From the NCBI GenBank assembly GCA_903927465.1, contig CAIYMY010000194.1:1-64000 (forward strand): a stretch of DNA of 64,000 bases, in the 5' to 3' direction. This DNA comes from an uncultured Rhodospirillales bacterium. Its GTDB lineage: Bacteria > Pseudomonadota > Alphaproteobacteria > Acetobacterales > Acetobacteraceae. A program made the translations under genes and the position numbers. Below, one piece after another: positions 24,614 through 32,657 of the stretch (its first letter is position 1; each line of letters starts with the position of its first letter). Below the pieces are notes generated by a model. That model saw nothing but the letters and a program-made list of their open reading frames with translations, searched no databases and was not told where the DNA came from.

Positions 24614-25867
24614 ATGGAAACGCAATCACCCAAACCCGCCCCGGTCATTATTGGCGGGGGCATTGTTGGCCTGTGCATCGCCTGGCATTTGGCGCGGCGT
24701 GGCTTGAAGCCGCTGGTGCTGGAAGCCGGCAAGGAAGGCGCGGCCTATACGGGCAATGCGGGGGCCATCAGCCATGGGTCCGTGGCGCCGCTCGCCATGC
24801 CGGGCGTGCTGGCGCAGGTGCCGAAAATGCTGATGGACCCAGCCGGCGCACTTCATATCCCCGCGCGCTATTGGCTGCGTGCCATGCCCTGGCTGCTGCG
24901 CTTTGTGGCTTCTGCAAGGCGAGAGAAGGTGGAATCCGCCGCAGTGGCGCTTTCCGCGTTGCTGTTTTCCGCGCCGGATCGGCATCGTGAAATCCTGGCT
25001 GCGGAAGGGGCAAGTGACCTGATCCGCGAAGAAGGCCAGATGTATCTTTATCGGAATGAGGAACAGCTTGCGAAGGACAATGCCTCCCTGGCGCTGCGCC
25101 AGAAGCACGGGCTGAAGGTGCAAAAGCTGGTCGGTCCGGCCTTGCGGGAATTGGAACCTGAAGTGTCCGAGGATTACCAGATTGGCCTTCTGCTGCCTGA
25201 CCATGGTTCCTGCGTGAATCCTGCGCGCTTGGCTGCCGTGGTGGCGAATGGCGTGCGCCGCATGGGGGGTGAGATTCGCGTGGCCGAGGTGAAGTCGATT
25301 CTAACCGAGGGCAAGCGCGTTGTTGGTGTGCGTTGCGCGGGGGAAGATATCACGGCAAATCAGATTGTGCTCGCCGCCGGTGCCTGGTCAGCGCGTTTGC
25401 TGGCACCCCTTGGGCTGAAGGTGCCGTTGGAAACCCAGCGCGGCTATCACGTGATGCTGCCGGATGCGGGGGTGCGGGTTGGGCGCGTGCTCTCGCCCGC
25501 TGATCGCAAGGTTTTTATTAGCCCGATGGAAGAAGGCTTGCGCGTGGCGGGGTCAGTTGAAATCGCGGGGCTTGATGCGCCACCCACGGAATCGCGCGCC
25601 ATGCTGTTGCTGGAAGATTTAAAAAAGGTTTTCCCCAAGGCGCGCACGGAAGGTGGCAAGATCTGGATGGGCCATCGGCCTTGCCTGCCCGATAGCGTGC
25701 CGGTGATGGGGCCGGTCAGCGCCTGGCAGGGGCTTTATTGCGCTTTTGGTCATGGGCATTTGGGGCTGACGGGTTCAGCGCCGACTGGCGCGTTGATGGG
25801 CGCACTCTTGGCCGGCGAAAAGCCCAATTTTGATTTCTCGCCCTTCGCGGCGGAACGGTTTTCATAA
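24614..25867 (+). CDS. FAD-dependent D-amino acid dehydrogenase-like oxidoreductase
   Basis: 417 residues of the DAO/DadA family. The FAD-binding motif is VIIGGGIVGLCIAWHLARRG and the C-terminal family block is YCAFGHGHLGLTGSAPTG. It has LVLEAGKEGAAYTGNAGAIS near the N terminus, as in DadA. It oxidises an amine or D-amino acid to an oxo acid, usually passing electrons to the membrane. The ATG at 24614 (METQSPKPAP) is preferred over the track start 23 codons upstream. It heads a plus-strand operon with two SDR genes spaced by 16 and 9 bp. Confidence 0.9.
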   Translation: METQSPKPAPVIIGGGIVGLCIAWHLARRGLKPLVLEAGKEGAAYTGNAGAISHGSVAPLAMPGVLAQVPKMLMDPAGALHIPARYWLRAMPWLLRFVASARREKVESAAVALSALLFSAPDRHREILAAEGASDLIREEGQMYLYRNEEQLAKDNASLALRQKHGLKVQKLVGPALRELEPEVSEDYQIGLLLPDHGSCVNPARLAAVVANGVRRMGGEIRVAEVKSILTEGKRVVGVRCAGEDITANQIVLAAGAWSARLLAPLGLKVPLETQRGYHVMLPDAGVRVGRVLSPADRKVFISPMEEGLRVAGSVEIAGLDAPPTESRAMLLLEDLKKVFPKARTEGGKIWMGHRPCLPDSVPVMGPVSAWQGLYCAFGHGHLGLTGSAPTGALMGALLAGEKPNFDFSPFAAERFS

Positions 25868-25883
25868 AAAAGGGAGGCGGCCC

Positions 25884-26687
25884 ATGGGCCAGGTTCAGGG
25901 AAAAGTCGCATTGATCACCGGGGCGTCGGCAGGCATCGGCGCGGCCTGCGCGGAAGCCTTGGCGGTGGAAGGTGCGCGCGTAGTGCTGACCGATGTGGAT
26001 GATACTGGGGGCGAAGCCTTGGCTGCCAAGCTGCGCGCGGCAGGGCATGAGGCGCTTTATCTGCACCAGGATGTGACGGATGAGGCGCGTTGGGCGGAAG
26101 TGATCGCCACCATCGAAGCCACTTATGGCCGGCTTGATGTGCTGGTCTCCAACGCCGGCATCGCCATCATGAAACCGCTGGTCGATATGACGCTCGCGGA
26201 ATGGCGGCGGCAGAATGCGGTGAATATTGATGGCGTGTTTTTGTCCGTGAAATACGCCATTCCGGCCATGCGCCGCGCGGGTGGAGGTTCCATCATCATG
26301 ATGTCATCCATCGCCGGCATTCGCGGTTCCGCCGGGCTTGCCGGTTATTCCGCGAGCAAGGGCGCGGTGCGGCTTTTTTCGAAATCTGTCGCCTTGGAAT
26401 GCGCTGGGGCACGGGATGGCATTCGCTGCAATTCCGTCCATCCCGGCGTCATTGAAACCGATATCTGGCAGAAAATGCCGCAAGGCAGCCCGGGCGGGCG
26501 CAATGCGCCGGTGGATGCGCGCCAATTGGCCGCCAATATCGTGCCGCTTGGGGAAGCCGGAACCCCGGCTGATATTGCGGCGGGTGTTGTTTTCCTGGCC
26601 TCTGATGCGTCACGCCATATGACGGGCAGCGAATTGGTGATTGATGGCGGCGTAACGGCAGGGCGCGCCGGCGCCATGCCGCGCTGA
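25884..26687 (+). CDS. Short-chain dehydrogenase/reductase
   Basis: 267 residues. NAD-binding motif TGASAGIGAACA, SNAGIAIM, IMMSSIAGIRG, catalytic YSASK, and the NSVHPGVIETD segment. The ATG at 25884 follows AGGGAGG; the track start is 18 codons earlier within dadA. It resembles 3-oxoacyl or cyclopentanol/3-alpha-hydroxysteroid-type dehydrogenases. It is 16 bp after the DadA-like gene and 9 bp before another SDR that shares the same overall organisation. Confidence 0.9.
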   Translation: MGQVQGKVALITGASAGIGAACAEALAVEGARVVLTDVDDTGGEALAAKLRAAGHEALYLHQDVTDEARWAEVIATIEATYGRLDVLVSNAGIAIMKPLVDMTLAEWRRQNAVNIDGVFLSVKYAIPAMRRAGGGSIIMMSSIAGIRGSAGLAGYSASKGAVRLFSKSVALECAGARDGIRCNSVHPGVIETDIWQKMPQGSPGGRNAPVDARQLAANIVPLGEAGTPADIAAGVVFLASDASRHMTGSELVIDGGVTAGRAGAMPR

Positions 26688-26696
26688 GGAAGCGCC

Positions 26697-27476
26697 ATGA
26701 CACAGAAAACTGCCTTGGTGACAGGGGCTGCGCGCGGCATTGGTTTGGCTGTCGCCCGCCGTTTTCTGGCCGAGGGTTGGAATGTCGCGCTGCTGGATAT
26801 CAATGCGGATCAATTGCGGGATACCATGGTGGCGCTGGCGGAGCCCTCGAAAACACTCGAAATCATCTGTGATGTTTCAGACCCACCCGCCATCACCGCC
26901 GCTGTGCGCAAGGCCGCCGCCCATTTCGGGCGGCTGGATGCTCTGGTGAATAATGCCGGCATCGCCATTTTCAAACCCATCCTGGAAACCACGCCGGAGG
27001 ATTGGGCGCGCGTGCTGGCGGTGAACCTGACCGGCCCCTTCCTAGCGGCACAAGCAGCGGCACCCATCATGGCGGAGAATGGCGGTGGGGCGATGGTGAA
27101 TATCACCTCCATCTCCGGCCTGCGCGCTTCAACGCTGCGCGTTGCCTATGGCACCAGCAAGGCCGGGCTTGCGCATTTGACCAAGCAGCAGGCTGTGGAA
27201 TTCGCGAGCCTTGGCATACGCGTGAATGCGGTGGCACCTGGCCCGGTGGATACGGCGATGGCCAAGGCCGTACACACGCCGGAAATCCGAGCGGATTATC
27301 ATGATCATCTTCCACTTAATCGCTATGGTCTGGAAGTGGAATTGGCCGAGGCGGTGTTCTTCCTGTGCAGTGACCGCGCAAGCTACCTGACCGGGCAGGT
27401 GATTGCCGTGGATGGTGGCTTTGATGCCACCGGCATTGGCCTGCCGACGCTGCGCGCGGAACGGCGAAACCTTTAA
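26697..27476 (+). CDS. Short-chain dehydrogenase/reductase
   Basis: 259 residues. TGAARGIGLAVA at 10-21, NNAGIAIFKP, NITSISGLRAS, catalytic YGTSK, and VAPGPVDTAM. This is the third gene of the DadA-like operon. It converges with the iron-containing alcohol dehydrogenase gene with a 4-bp overlap. The two adjacent SDRs are only moderately alike, so they probably act on different steps. Confidence 0.9.
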   Translation: MTQKTALVTGAARGIGLAVARRFLAEGWNVALLDINADQLRDTMVALAEPSKTLEIICDVSDPPAITAAVRKAAAHFGRLDALVNNAGIAIFKPILETTPEDWARVLAVNLTGPFLAAQAAAPIMAENGGGAMVNITSISGLRASTLRVAYGTSKAGLAHLTKQQAVEFASLGIRVNAVAPGPVDTAMAKAVHTPEIRADYHDHLPLNRYGLEVELAEAVFFLCSDRASYLTGQVIAVDGGFDATGIGLPTLRAERRNL

Positions 27477-28612
27477 ATCGCTAGCCGCAAAATCTCCTCC
27501 AAATCTGCTGCCCCGCGCACGGGGCGCGGATTGGTCGCAATCGGCGCATCGCCTGTCCAGCGCGCGGCAAGGGCAGGGATTTCGGCCTCAGTGATCCCTT
27601 GCTGATGCAATCGCGTCGGTAGGCCGAGCCCTGCGACAAAATCCTCGATGGCCGGGCCCGCTTCCGCACCACCAAATATCGCCGCGATATCCGCCTGCCG
27701 TGCCGCATTCACCGGCGCATTCCAGCGCATCACCGCATGCAGCATTAGGCAGGAAGTAATGCCATGCGGCACCCGGCGCGCCGCGCCCAGAATATAGCCA
27801 AGCCCATGGCTGGCACCCACGGTCACACCGGCCCAACCGCCCTGAACGGATAGCCAAGCCGCTTGCTGGCAAAGTGCCCGCGTCCGCAAATCCCCGGCCG
27901 CTTGCGCCACGCGCGGCAGGCCTTCGGCCAGCATCAGCATGGCCTGGCGCGATACAGCATCAGAAAAGGGCGCGGGTTCCAGGGCGCACCAGCGCTCCGC
28001 CGCGTGATCCAAGGCGCGAATGCCCGATGATAGAAAAAGCACAGACGGCGTTTCCAATGTCGCTGCCGGGTCCAGCAGCACGGCACGCGGCACCATCCAG
28101 GGATCAAGCGCGCGATATTTCCGCCCCTCGGCCAAATCCGTATAACCGGCATGGGGTGCGAATTCGGCCGCTGAAAGCGTGGTGGGCACGGCAATCAAGC
28201 GGGGTGAGGGTGCGGCGCCATCCCAGGCACCGGGCGATGCTCCGCGGGAGGATGCCGCGTCAATCAGCGCTGCGCGATCCGTGATGCCGCGCCAAACGGC
28301 AAGGCAAGCGACTTTCGCGCCATCAATTACCGAACCGCCGCCCAATGCCACCACCAACTCCGCGCGGCTTTCGCGCAGCAGCACGGCCAAAGCCAGTACA
28401 TCTTCCACCGGGCTATGGGCCCGCATGGCGGCGGTTTCCGCGACCAGTCTTGCGCCCAAGGCATGGCGCACTGCCGCTGCGATGCGGCTACCCGCGAGTG
28501 ATCTTGTGGTGACCAGCGCAATGCGTTGCGTGCCACCAACTTCGCCCGGCAGCGCTTCTGCCACGGAGACATCATGATAAACCCGCGCCTGGGCCGGCCA
28601 TTGATGCAGCAT
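27473..28612 (-). CDS. Iron-containing alcohol dehydrogenase, maleylacetate-reductase-like
   Basis: 379 residues. It has the NAD-binding GGGSVIDGAK block, PTTLSAAEFAPHAGYTD, the metal/active-site region AGTAVD-like ALDHAAE, and HGLGYILGAARRVPHG. These blocks match the group III ADH/maleylacetate-reductase branch, which reduces maleylacetate or oxidises hydroxy acids. The track ORF extends 94 codons into the upstream ECH gene; ATG 28612 is 4 bp after that stop. It forms a minus-strand pair with ECH. Confidence 0.88.
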   Translation of the reverse strand: MLHQWPAQARVYHDVSVAEALPGEVGGTQRIALVTTRSLAGSRIAAAVRHALGARLVAETAAMRAHSPVEDVLALAVLLRESRAELVVALGGGSVIDGAKVACLAVWRGITDRAALIDAASSRGASPGAWDGAAPSPRLIAVPTTLSAAEFAPHAGYTDLAEGRKYRALDPWMVPRAVLLDPAATLETPSVLFLSSGIRALDHAAERWCALEPAPFSDAVSRQAMLMLAEGLPRVAQAAGDLRTRALCQQAAWLSVQGGWAGVTVGASHGLGYILGAARRVPHGITSCLMLHAVMRWNAPVNAARQADIAAIFGGAEAGPAIEDFVAGLGLPTRLHQQGITEAEIPALAARWTGDAPIATNPRPVRGAADLEEILRLAI

Positions 28613-28616
28613 GGCG

Positions 28617-29405
28617 CTAAGCCTTTCCGCCAGCGAAAAAGCGCGAAAAATCCGGCTTGCGCTTTTCCTGAAACGCAGCGACGGCTTCCGCCGCTTCCGG
28701 CCCACGCAGCAGCGCGCCGAAGGCCGCGAATTCCACCTGCATATGCTCCGCAATCCGCGCCGCATCGGCGCGGCGCAGCAACGCCTTGGTCTTCGCCATG
28801 GCGGCGGGGGGCTTGGCGGCCAAGGCGCGCGCCTTGGCTTCCGCATGCGCCAGCAATTCTGCCACCGGCACCACGGCATTGATGATGCCCGCACGCAACG
28901 CTACTTCCGGAGCAAAGGCATCGCCCAGCATCAGCAATTCATTGGCCAGCAATTGCCCGCCGCGCATTGGCACCACCAGGGACGACCCACCTTCCGGACA
29001 CAACCCCAGATCCACAAAGGGCATGCGGAAGATGGCGTTGTCCCCGGCATAGACGAGGTCACAATGCAGCAGCAGCGTCGTACCAATGCCAATCGCGTAG
29101 CCTGCCACCGCCGCCACCACGGGCTTAGGACATTCACCGAGGGCCGCCAGCATGTCCCGCGCGGGGGAAGGGACCTCCGCCTGCTGTTCCCCGCGCGCCC
29201 TGAAATCCGCGACATCATTGCCGGAGGTAAAACAGGCATCGCCGCCCGTGATCATCACGGCGCGGATGGCAGGTTCGGTCGCGGCCTCACGCAATGCCGT
29301 CGCCATGGCGCCATACATCGCCCGCGTCAGCGCGTTTTTCTTCTCGGGCCGGTTGAGCCGAATGGAGCGCAGTCCGGCATCATCGGTGATCTCGATTTCG
29401 GACAT
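28617..29405 (-). CDS. Enoyl-CoA hydratase/isomerase family protein
   Basis: 262 residues beginning MSEIEITDDAGLRSIRLNRPEKKNAL, typical of the crotonase family. It contains TGGDACFTSGNDVADF and AVAGYAIGIGTTLLLHCDLV; the SGND and GIGTT segments form the oxyanion hole. PFVDLGLCPEGGSS is the distal catalytic-loop region. The track ORF starts 18 codons earlier; ATG 29405 is the better start. It is followed 4 bp later by the iron-containing ADH. Confidence 0.92.
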   Translation of the reverse strand: MSEIEITDDAGLRSIRLNRPEKKNALTRAMYGAMATALREAATEPAIRAVMITGGDACFTSGNDVADFRARGEQQAEVPSPARDMLAALGECPKPVVAAVAGYAIGIGTTLLLHCDLVYAGDNAIFRMPFVDLGLCPEGGSSLVVPMRGGQLLANELLMLGDAFAPEVALRAGIINAVVPVAELLAHAEAKARALAAKPPAAMAKTKALLRRADAARIAEHMQVEFAAFGALLRGPEAAEAVAAFQEKRKPDFSRFFAGGKA

Positions 29406-29482
29406 TTGGCGTTCCTCGAACAAAAATGGGCGGGATGGTCGCATCAAACCAGCGCGCAATCATGCCCGCTTCAGGAAGTGCG

Positions 29483-30253
29483 TCAAATCGCCGTATAGCC
29501 GCCATCCACCGCCCAGGAGACACCCGTCACAAAGCTTGCTTTTGGGCTACAAAGCCATACCACCGCTTCGGCGATCTCCCCTGCCTTGCCCATGCGCGCC
29601 ATTGGCACGCGCGCCATAATGCGCCCACCGCGCCGGCGGATCGTCTCCTCGGTCATTGGTGTCTCGATATAGCCCGGACAAACCGCATTGACGCGGATGT
29701 TATCTTCGGCATGGTCCGCTGCCGCAACTTTGGTCAAGCCCACCACACCATGCTTTGCCGCGACATAGGCTGAGGAGGTAGCCGATCCGATCAACCCAAG
29801 AATCGAGGCGGTATTGATGATGACGCCGCCCGAACCTTGCGCGCGCATCTGTGCCACTTCATGCCTCAGGCATAGCCACACGCCGGTCAGATTCACATCA
29901 ATCAAGCGGCGCCAGGCTTCGGGCGCGACATCCGCAATTTTCTGCCCCCCGGCATTCACCTGATAAGGGGCGATGCCAGCATTGTTGAAGGCGCAGTCAA
30001 GGCCGCCAAAGGCATCCACCGTCGCGGCTATCATGGCCTTTACCGCGTCATCATCCGTGACATCACAAGCGATGGCCAGGGCCTGGCCGCCTATCGCCTC
30101 GATCTCGGTGACTGTGCGTTGCGCCGCATCCTGCATGATATCGGCCACCGCCACCCGCGCTCCCTCACGCGCAAAAGCGAGCGCCGTGGCCCGCCCTATG
30201 CCAGAGGCTCCGCCTGTCACTAGCGCGCTTTTGCCCTCCAGATTGCGTGTCAT
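29483..30253 (-). CDS. SDR family dehydrogenase, 3-hydroxybutyrate/3-oxoacyl-type
   Basis: 256 residues. TGGASGIGRATALAFA, NNAGIAPYQVN, INTASILGLIG, catalytic YVAAKHG and VCPGYIETPM are classical SDR motifs; YVAAKHGVVGLTK is characteristic of the 3-hydroxybutyrate dehydrogenase-like or FabG-like branch. A 36-codon ORF with a strong Shine-Dalgarno ends 3 bp upstream, so translation could be coupled. The ECH/ADH pair lies 77 bp downstream on the same strand. Confidence 0.9.
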   Translation of the reverse strand: MTRNLEGKSALVTGGASGIGRATALAFAREGARVAVADIMQDAAQRTVTEIEAIGGQALAIACDVTDDDAVKAMIAATVDAFGGLDCAFNNAGIAPYQVNAGGQKIADVAPEAWRRLIDVNLTGVWLCLRHEVAQMRAQGSGGVIINTASILGLIGSATSSAYVAAKHGVVGLTKVAAADHAEDNIRVNAVCPGYIETPMTEETIRRRGGRIMARVPMARMGKAGEIAEAVVWLCSPKASFVTGVSWAVDGGYTAI

Positions 30254-30256
30254 GAT

Positions 30257-30367
30257 TCAGCCTTTCCTGTCTTGCGCCGGCGCTGATGCGTGTTGCAGCG
30301 CTGAAAAGCGCGGCAGGGCATCTTGGCAGGTCAGCGGTTCGAAGCTGGTGGGGGAATATTGTGTCAT
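30257..30367 (-). CDS. Small 36-aa ORF upstream of an SDR (leader or remnant)
   Basis: This ORF is below the 60-residue cut-off of the track. It starts MTQYSPTSFEPLTCQDALP and ends APAQDRKG before TGA. A GGAGG lies 6 bases before the ATG, better than that of the downstream SDR. It ends 3 bases before the SDR start. It is either a translationally coupling leader or the decayed 5' end of a gene. No family is recognised, and coding status is inferred only from signals and position. Confidence 0.45.
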   Translation of the reverse strand: MTQYSPTSFEPLTCQDALPRFSALQHASAPAQDRKG

Positions 30368-30463
30368 GGCGTGCCTCCGATCCGGATGCTCACCCGCCGC
30401 GCGGGTATCGGCAAGCCCGCCATCCCATGGCATAAAGGCCGCGAAAACAAAGAGGGAGAGCCC

Positions 30464-31213
30464 ATGTCACGCAAAGTCATGATGATCACCGGCGCGGGGC
30501 GCGGCATTGGCGCGGCCACCGCGCGCATGGCAGCCGCCCGCGGCTATGACCTATGTCTTACCTATCAGAATGATAGCGCCAGCGCCGAAGCCGTGCAGCG
30601 CGATTGCGAAGCTGCCGGCGCCAAGGTGCTGCTGCTGCAAGGTTCGGTCGAAGATGAGGCGCATGCGATCGGCGCCTTTGAAGCCGTCATGAAGCATTTT
30701 GGGCGCATTGATGTACTGGTGAATAATGCCGGCGGCACAGGCCCGCGCGGGCGGCTTGAGACCATCACCCATGCCGGCTGGGCCAATACCATGGGCGCCA
30801 ATGTCACCGGCCTTGCCATGTTCTGCCGGGAAGCGGTGAAGCGCATGTCCACCAAGCAGGGCGGCAAGGGGGGTGCGATTGTGAATGTTTCCTCCCGCGC
30901 GTCAGAACTCGGCAGTGCGGGCGAATATGTGCATTACGCGGCGAGCAAGGCAGCGGTGGATACGCTCACCATCGGCCTGGCGCGCGAAGTGGCGCAGGAA
31001 GGGATGCGGGTAAATGCGGTCAATCCCGGCCTGATTGAAACCGAAATCCATGCCCGTGGCGGCGCGCCGGATCGGCTCGCGCGGCTTGGGCCGCTCGTGC
31101 CAATGGGCCGGCCGGGCAAGCCCGAGGAAGTGGCGGAATGCATTCTGTTCCTGGCGTCCGACGCCGCTTCCTATGTGACCGCTTCTTGCATGCAGGTGGG
31201 GGGCGGGCGCTGA
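30464..31213 (+). CDS. Short-chain dehydrogenase/reductase
   Basis: 249 residues starting MSRKVMMITGAGRGIGAA; ATG 30464 follows AGAGGGAGAG. Motifs are NNAGGTGPRG, VSSRASELGS, catalytic YAASKAAVDT and VNPGLIETEIH. It resembles glucose-1-dehydrogenase-like or FabG-like SDRs. It is 44 bp upstream of the opine-oxidase-like operon on the same strand and divergent from the 36-aa ORF/SDR. The 210-bp divergent region otherwise shows no clear feature. Confidence 0.9.
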   Translation: MSRKVMMITGAGRGIGAATARMAAARGYDLCLTYQNDSASAEAVQRDCEAAGAKVLLLQGSVEDEAHAIGAFEAVMKHFGRIDVLVNNAGGTGPRGRLETITHAGWANTMGANVTGLAMFCREAVKRMSTKQGGKGGAIVNVSSRASELGSAGEYVHYAASKAAVDTLTIGLAREVAQEGMRVNAVNPGLIETEIHARGGAPDRLARLGPLVPMGRPGKPEEVAECILFLASDAASYVTASCMQVGGGR

Positions 31214-31220
31214 TCCCGCA

Positions 31221-31240
31221 CCTTTCCTTAACCGGAAAGG
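31221..31240 (+). other. Small hairpin between SDR and opine-oxidase-like genes
   Basis: CCTTTCC and GGAAAGG form a perfect 7-bp stem around TTAACC in the 44-bp gap. There is no following T-tract, so it is not a standard terminator. It could partly attenuate or stabilise transcripts. Confidence 0.3.
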
Positions 31241-31257
31241 GATAAAAAGGTGTTGTC

Positions 31258-32361
31258 ATGACAGCACGACGCTTCGACGCAATGGTGATTGGTGGCGGGC
31301 TGGTGGGGTCCGCCATTGCCTGGGGCCTCAGGCGCGAAGGGCTGTCTGTTGCGCTGTTGGATGAGGGTGACGCTGCCTATCGCGCCAGCCGTGGCAATTT
31401 CGGCCTGGTTTGGGTGCAATCCAAGGGGCTTGGCGCACCCTGGTATCAGCGCTGGACACGCCAATCAGCCGAAAGCTGGGCTGAATTGGCGAATGATCTG
31501 GCCAAGCAAACCGGCCAATCCCTTGGCCTTTCTCAGCCGGGCGGGCTGCATTTATGCCTTTCCGATCGTGAAATGAATGAACGTGCTGAGCGCTTGGAAC
31601 AGATGAAGCGCGAAGCGGGCAATTACGGCTTTGAGTATCGCATGCTGGATGCGCGGGAAGCGCGCGAAATGCTCCCAGGCCTTGGCCCCGCCGTGGTGGG
31701 CGCGTCCTTCACGCCCTATGATGGCCATGTCAGCCCTTTGGCACTACTGCGCAGCCTGCATCACAGCTTCACTGCACTTGGCGGGGTTTATCTGCCCAAT
31801 GTGAAAATCACCGGTATCGCGACGGCGCCACGGAATTTCCTGTTGGACACCAACCTCGGCACCATCCAGGCGGAACGAGCGGTGCTGGCCGCTGGCCTCG
31901 GCAATGCAACGCTTGCGTCCCATTTCGGCTTGAAGGCGCCGGTGCGCCCGCAGCGCGGTCAGGTGCTGGTCACGGAACGCACGCGCGCAGCACTTCCCAT
32001 GCCCACCACCACCATCCGCCAAACCGGTGAGGGCAGCATCATGCTGGGCGATAGTGTGGAGGAAGTGGGCTTCGATACACGCCAGACCCAACCGGTGATG
32101 GCGGAGATTGCCCATCGTGCGGCGCTTTGTTTTCCCTGGATCGGCAAGCTGAATGTGGTGCGCGCCTGGTCAGCGCTGCGCGTCATGTCGCCCGATGGGC
32201 TGCCGATTTATGATCAGTCCGAAACGCTTCCCGGCGCCTATACGGCCAATTGCCATTCCGGCGTCACGCTGGCCGCGGCGCATGGCAAATTGCTGGCCCC
32301 CATGATTGCGCGCGGCGCGCTTGATCCTTTCCTGACCCCGTTTTCGGCTGAGCGTTTCTGA
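31258..32361 (+). CDS. Opine oxidase subunit B-like FAD oxidoreductase (HcnC/SoxB-like)
   Basis: 367 residues of the DAO family. The FAD motif is MVIGGGLVGSAIAWGLRREG and the C-terminal family block is ANCHSGVTLAAAHG. It resembles OoxB and HcnC and SoxB-like subunits that oxidise the C-N bond of an opine, amino acid or imino acid. It is followed with overlapping stop/start by a small [2Fe-2S] protein and a larger FAD protein, exactly the three-part composition of opine oxidase, HcnABC and related D-amino-acid/proline oxidases. It lacks a signal peptide. The substrate is unknown. Confidence 0.88.
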   Translation: MTARRFDAMVIGGGLVGSAIAWGLRREGLSVALLDEGDAAYRASRGNFGLVWVQSKGLGAPWYQRWTRQSAESWAELANDLAKQTGQSLGLSQPGGLHLCLSDREMNERAERLEQMKREAGNYGFEYRMLDAREAREMLPGLGPAVVGASFTPYDGHVSPLALLRSLHHSFTALGGVYLPNVKITGIATAPRNFLLDTNLGTIQAERAVLAAGLGNATLASHFGLKAPVRPQRGQVLVTERTRAALPMPTTTIRQTGEGSIMLGDSVEEVGFDTRQTQPVMAEIAHRAALCFPWIGKLNVVRAWSALRVMSPDGLPIYDQSETLPGAYTANCHSGVTLAAAHGKLLAPMIARGALDPFLTPFSAERF

Positions 32362-32657
32362 TGTTTCGCACGCGCCCCGATCATCGGCCTGAAACCGTGC
32401 AGGTTTTTGTCGAAGGCCGCGCTTTGATGGTGCCGGAAGGCAGCAGTGCCGCCGCCGCCATTCTGATCTCGGGTCTTTCTTCAATCCGTGAAACGGCTGT
32501 TTCCGGCAGTCCGCGCCTGCCTTGGTGCATGATGGGTGTTTGCTTTGATTGCCTGGCTGAAATTGATGGCGTGGCCAATCGGCAAGCCTGCATGGTGCAG
32601 GTCGCAGTCGGCATGCGCATCGCGCGCCAGCACGGCGCGCGAGAGGTGCCGCGATGA
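32361..32657 (+). CDS. (2Fe-2S)-binding small subunit of opine oxidase-like complex
   Basis: 98 residues. The ferredoxin-like cluster cysteines are Cys56, Cys61, Cys64 and Cys77 (PWCMMGVCFDC then QACM). It corresponds to HcnA-like small subunits that pass electrons between the flavoproteins. The ATG overlaps the preceding stop by one base and its own end overlaps the next ATG by 4 bp. Its small size and position are typical of this operon type. Confidence 0.9.
   Translation: MFRTRPDHRPETVQVFVEGRALMVPEGSSAAAAILISGLSSIRETAVSGSPRLPWCMMGVCFDCLAEIDGVANRQACMVQVAVGMRIARQHGAREVPR

Noticed and set aside
29973-30482. 169-aa plus-strand ORF over the SDR start region
   Set aside because: It overlaps an SDR on the other strand and lacks a Shine-Dalgarno or domain; the 36-codon minus-strand ORF has better signals.
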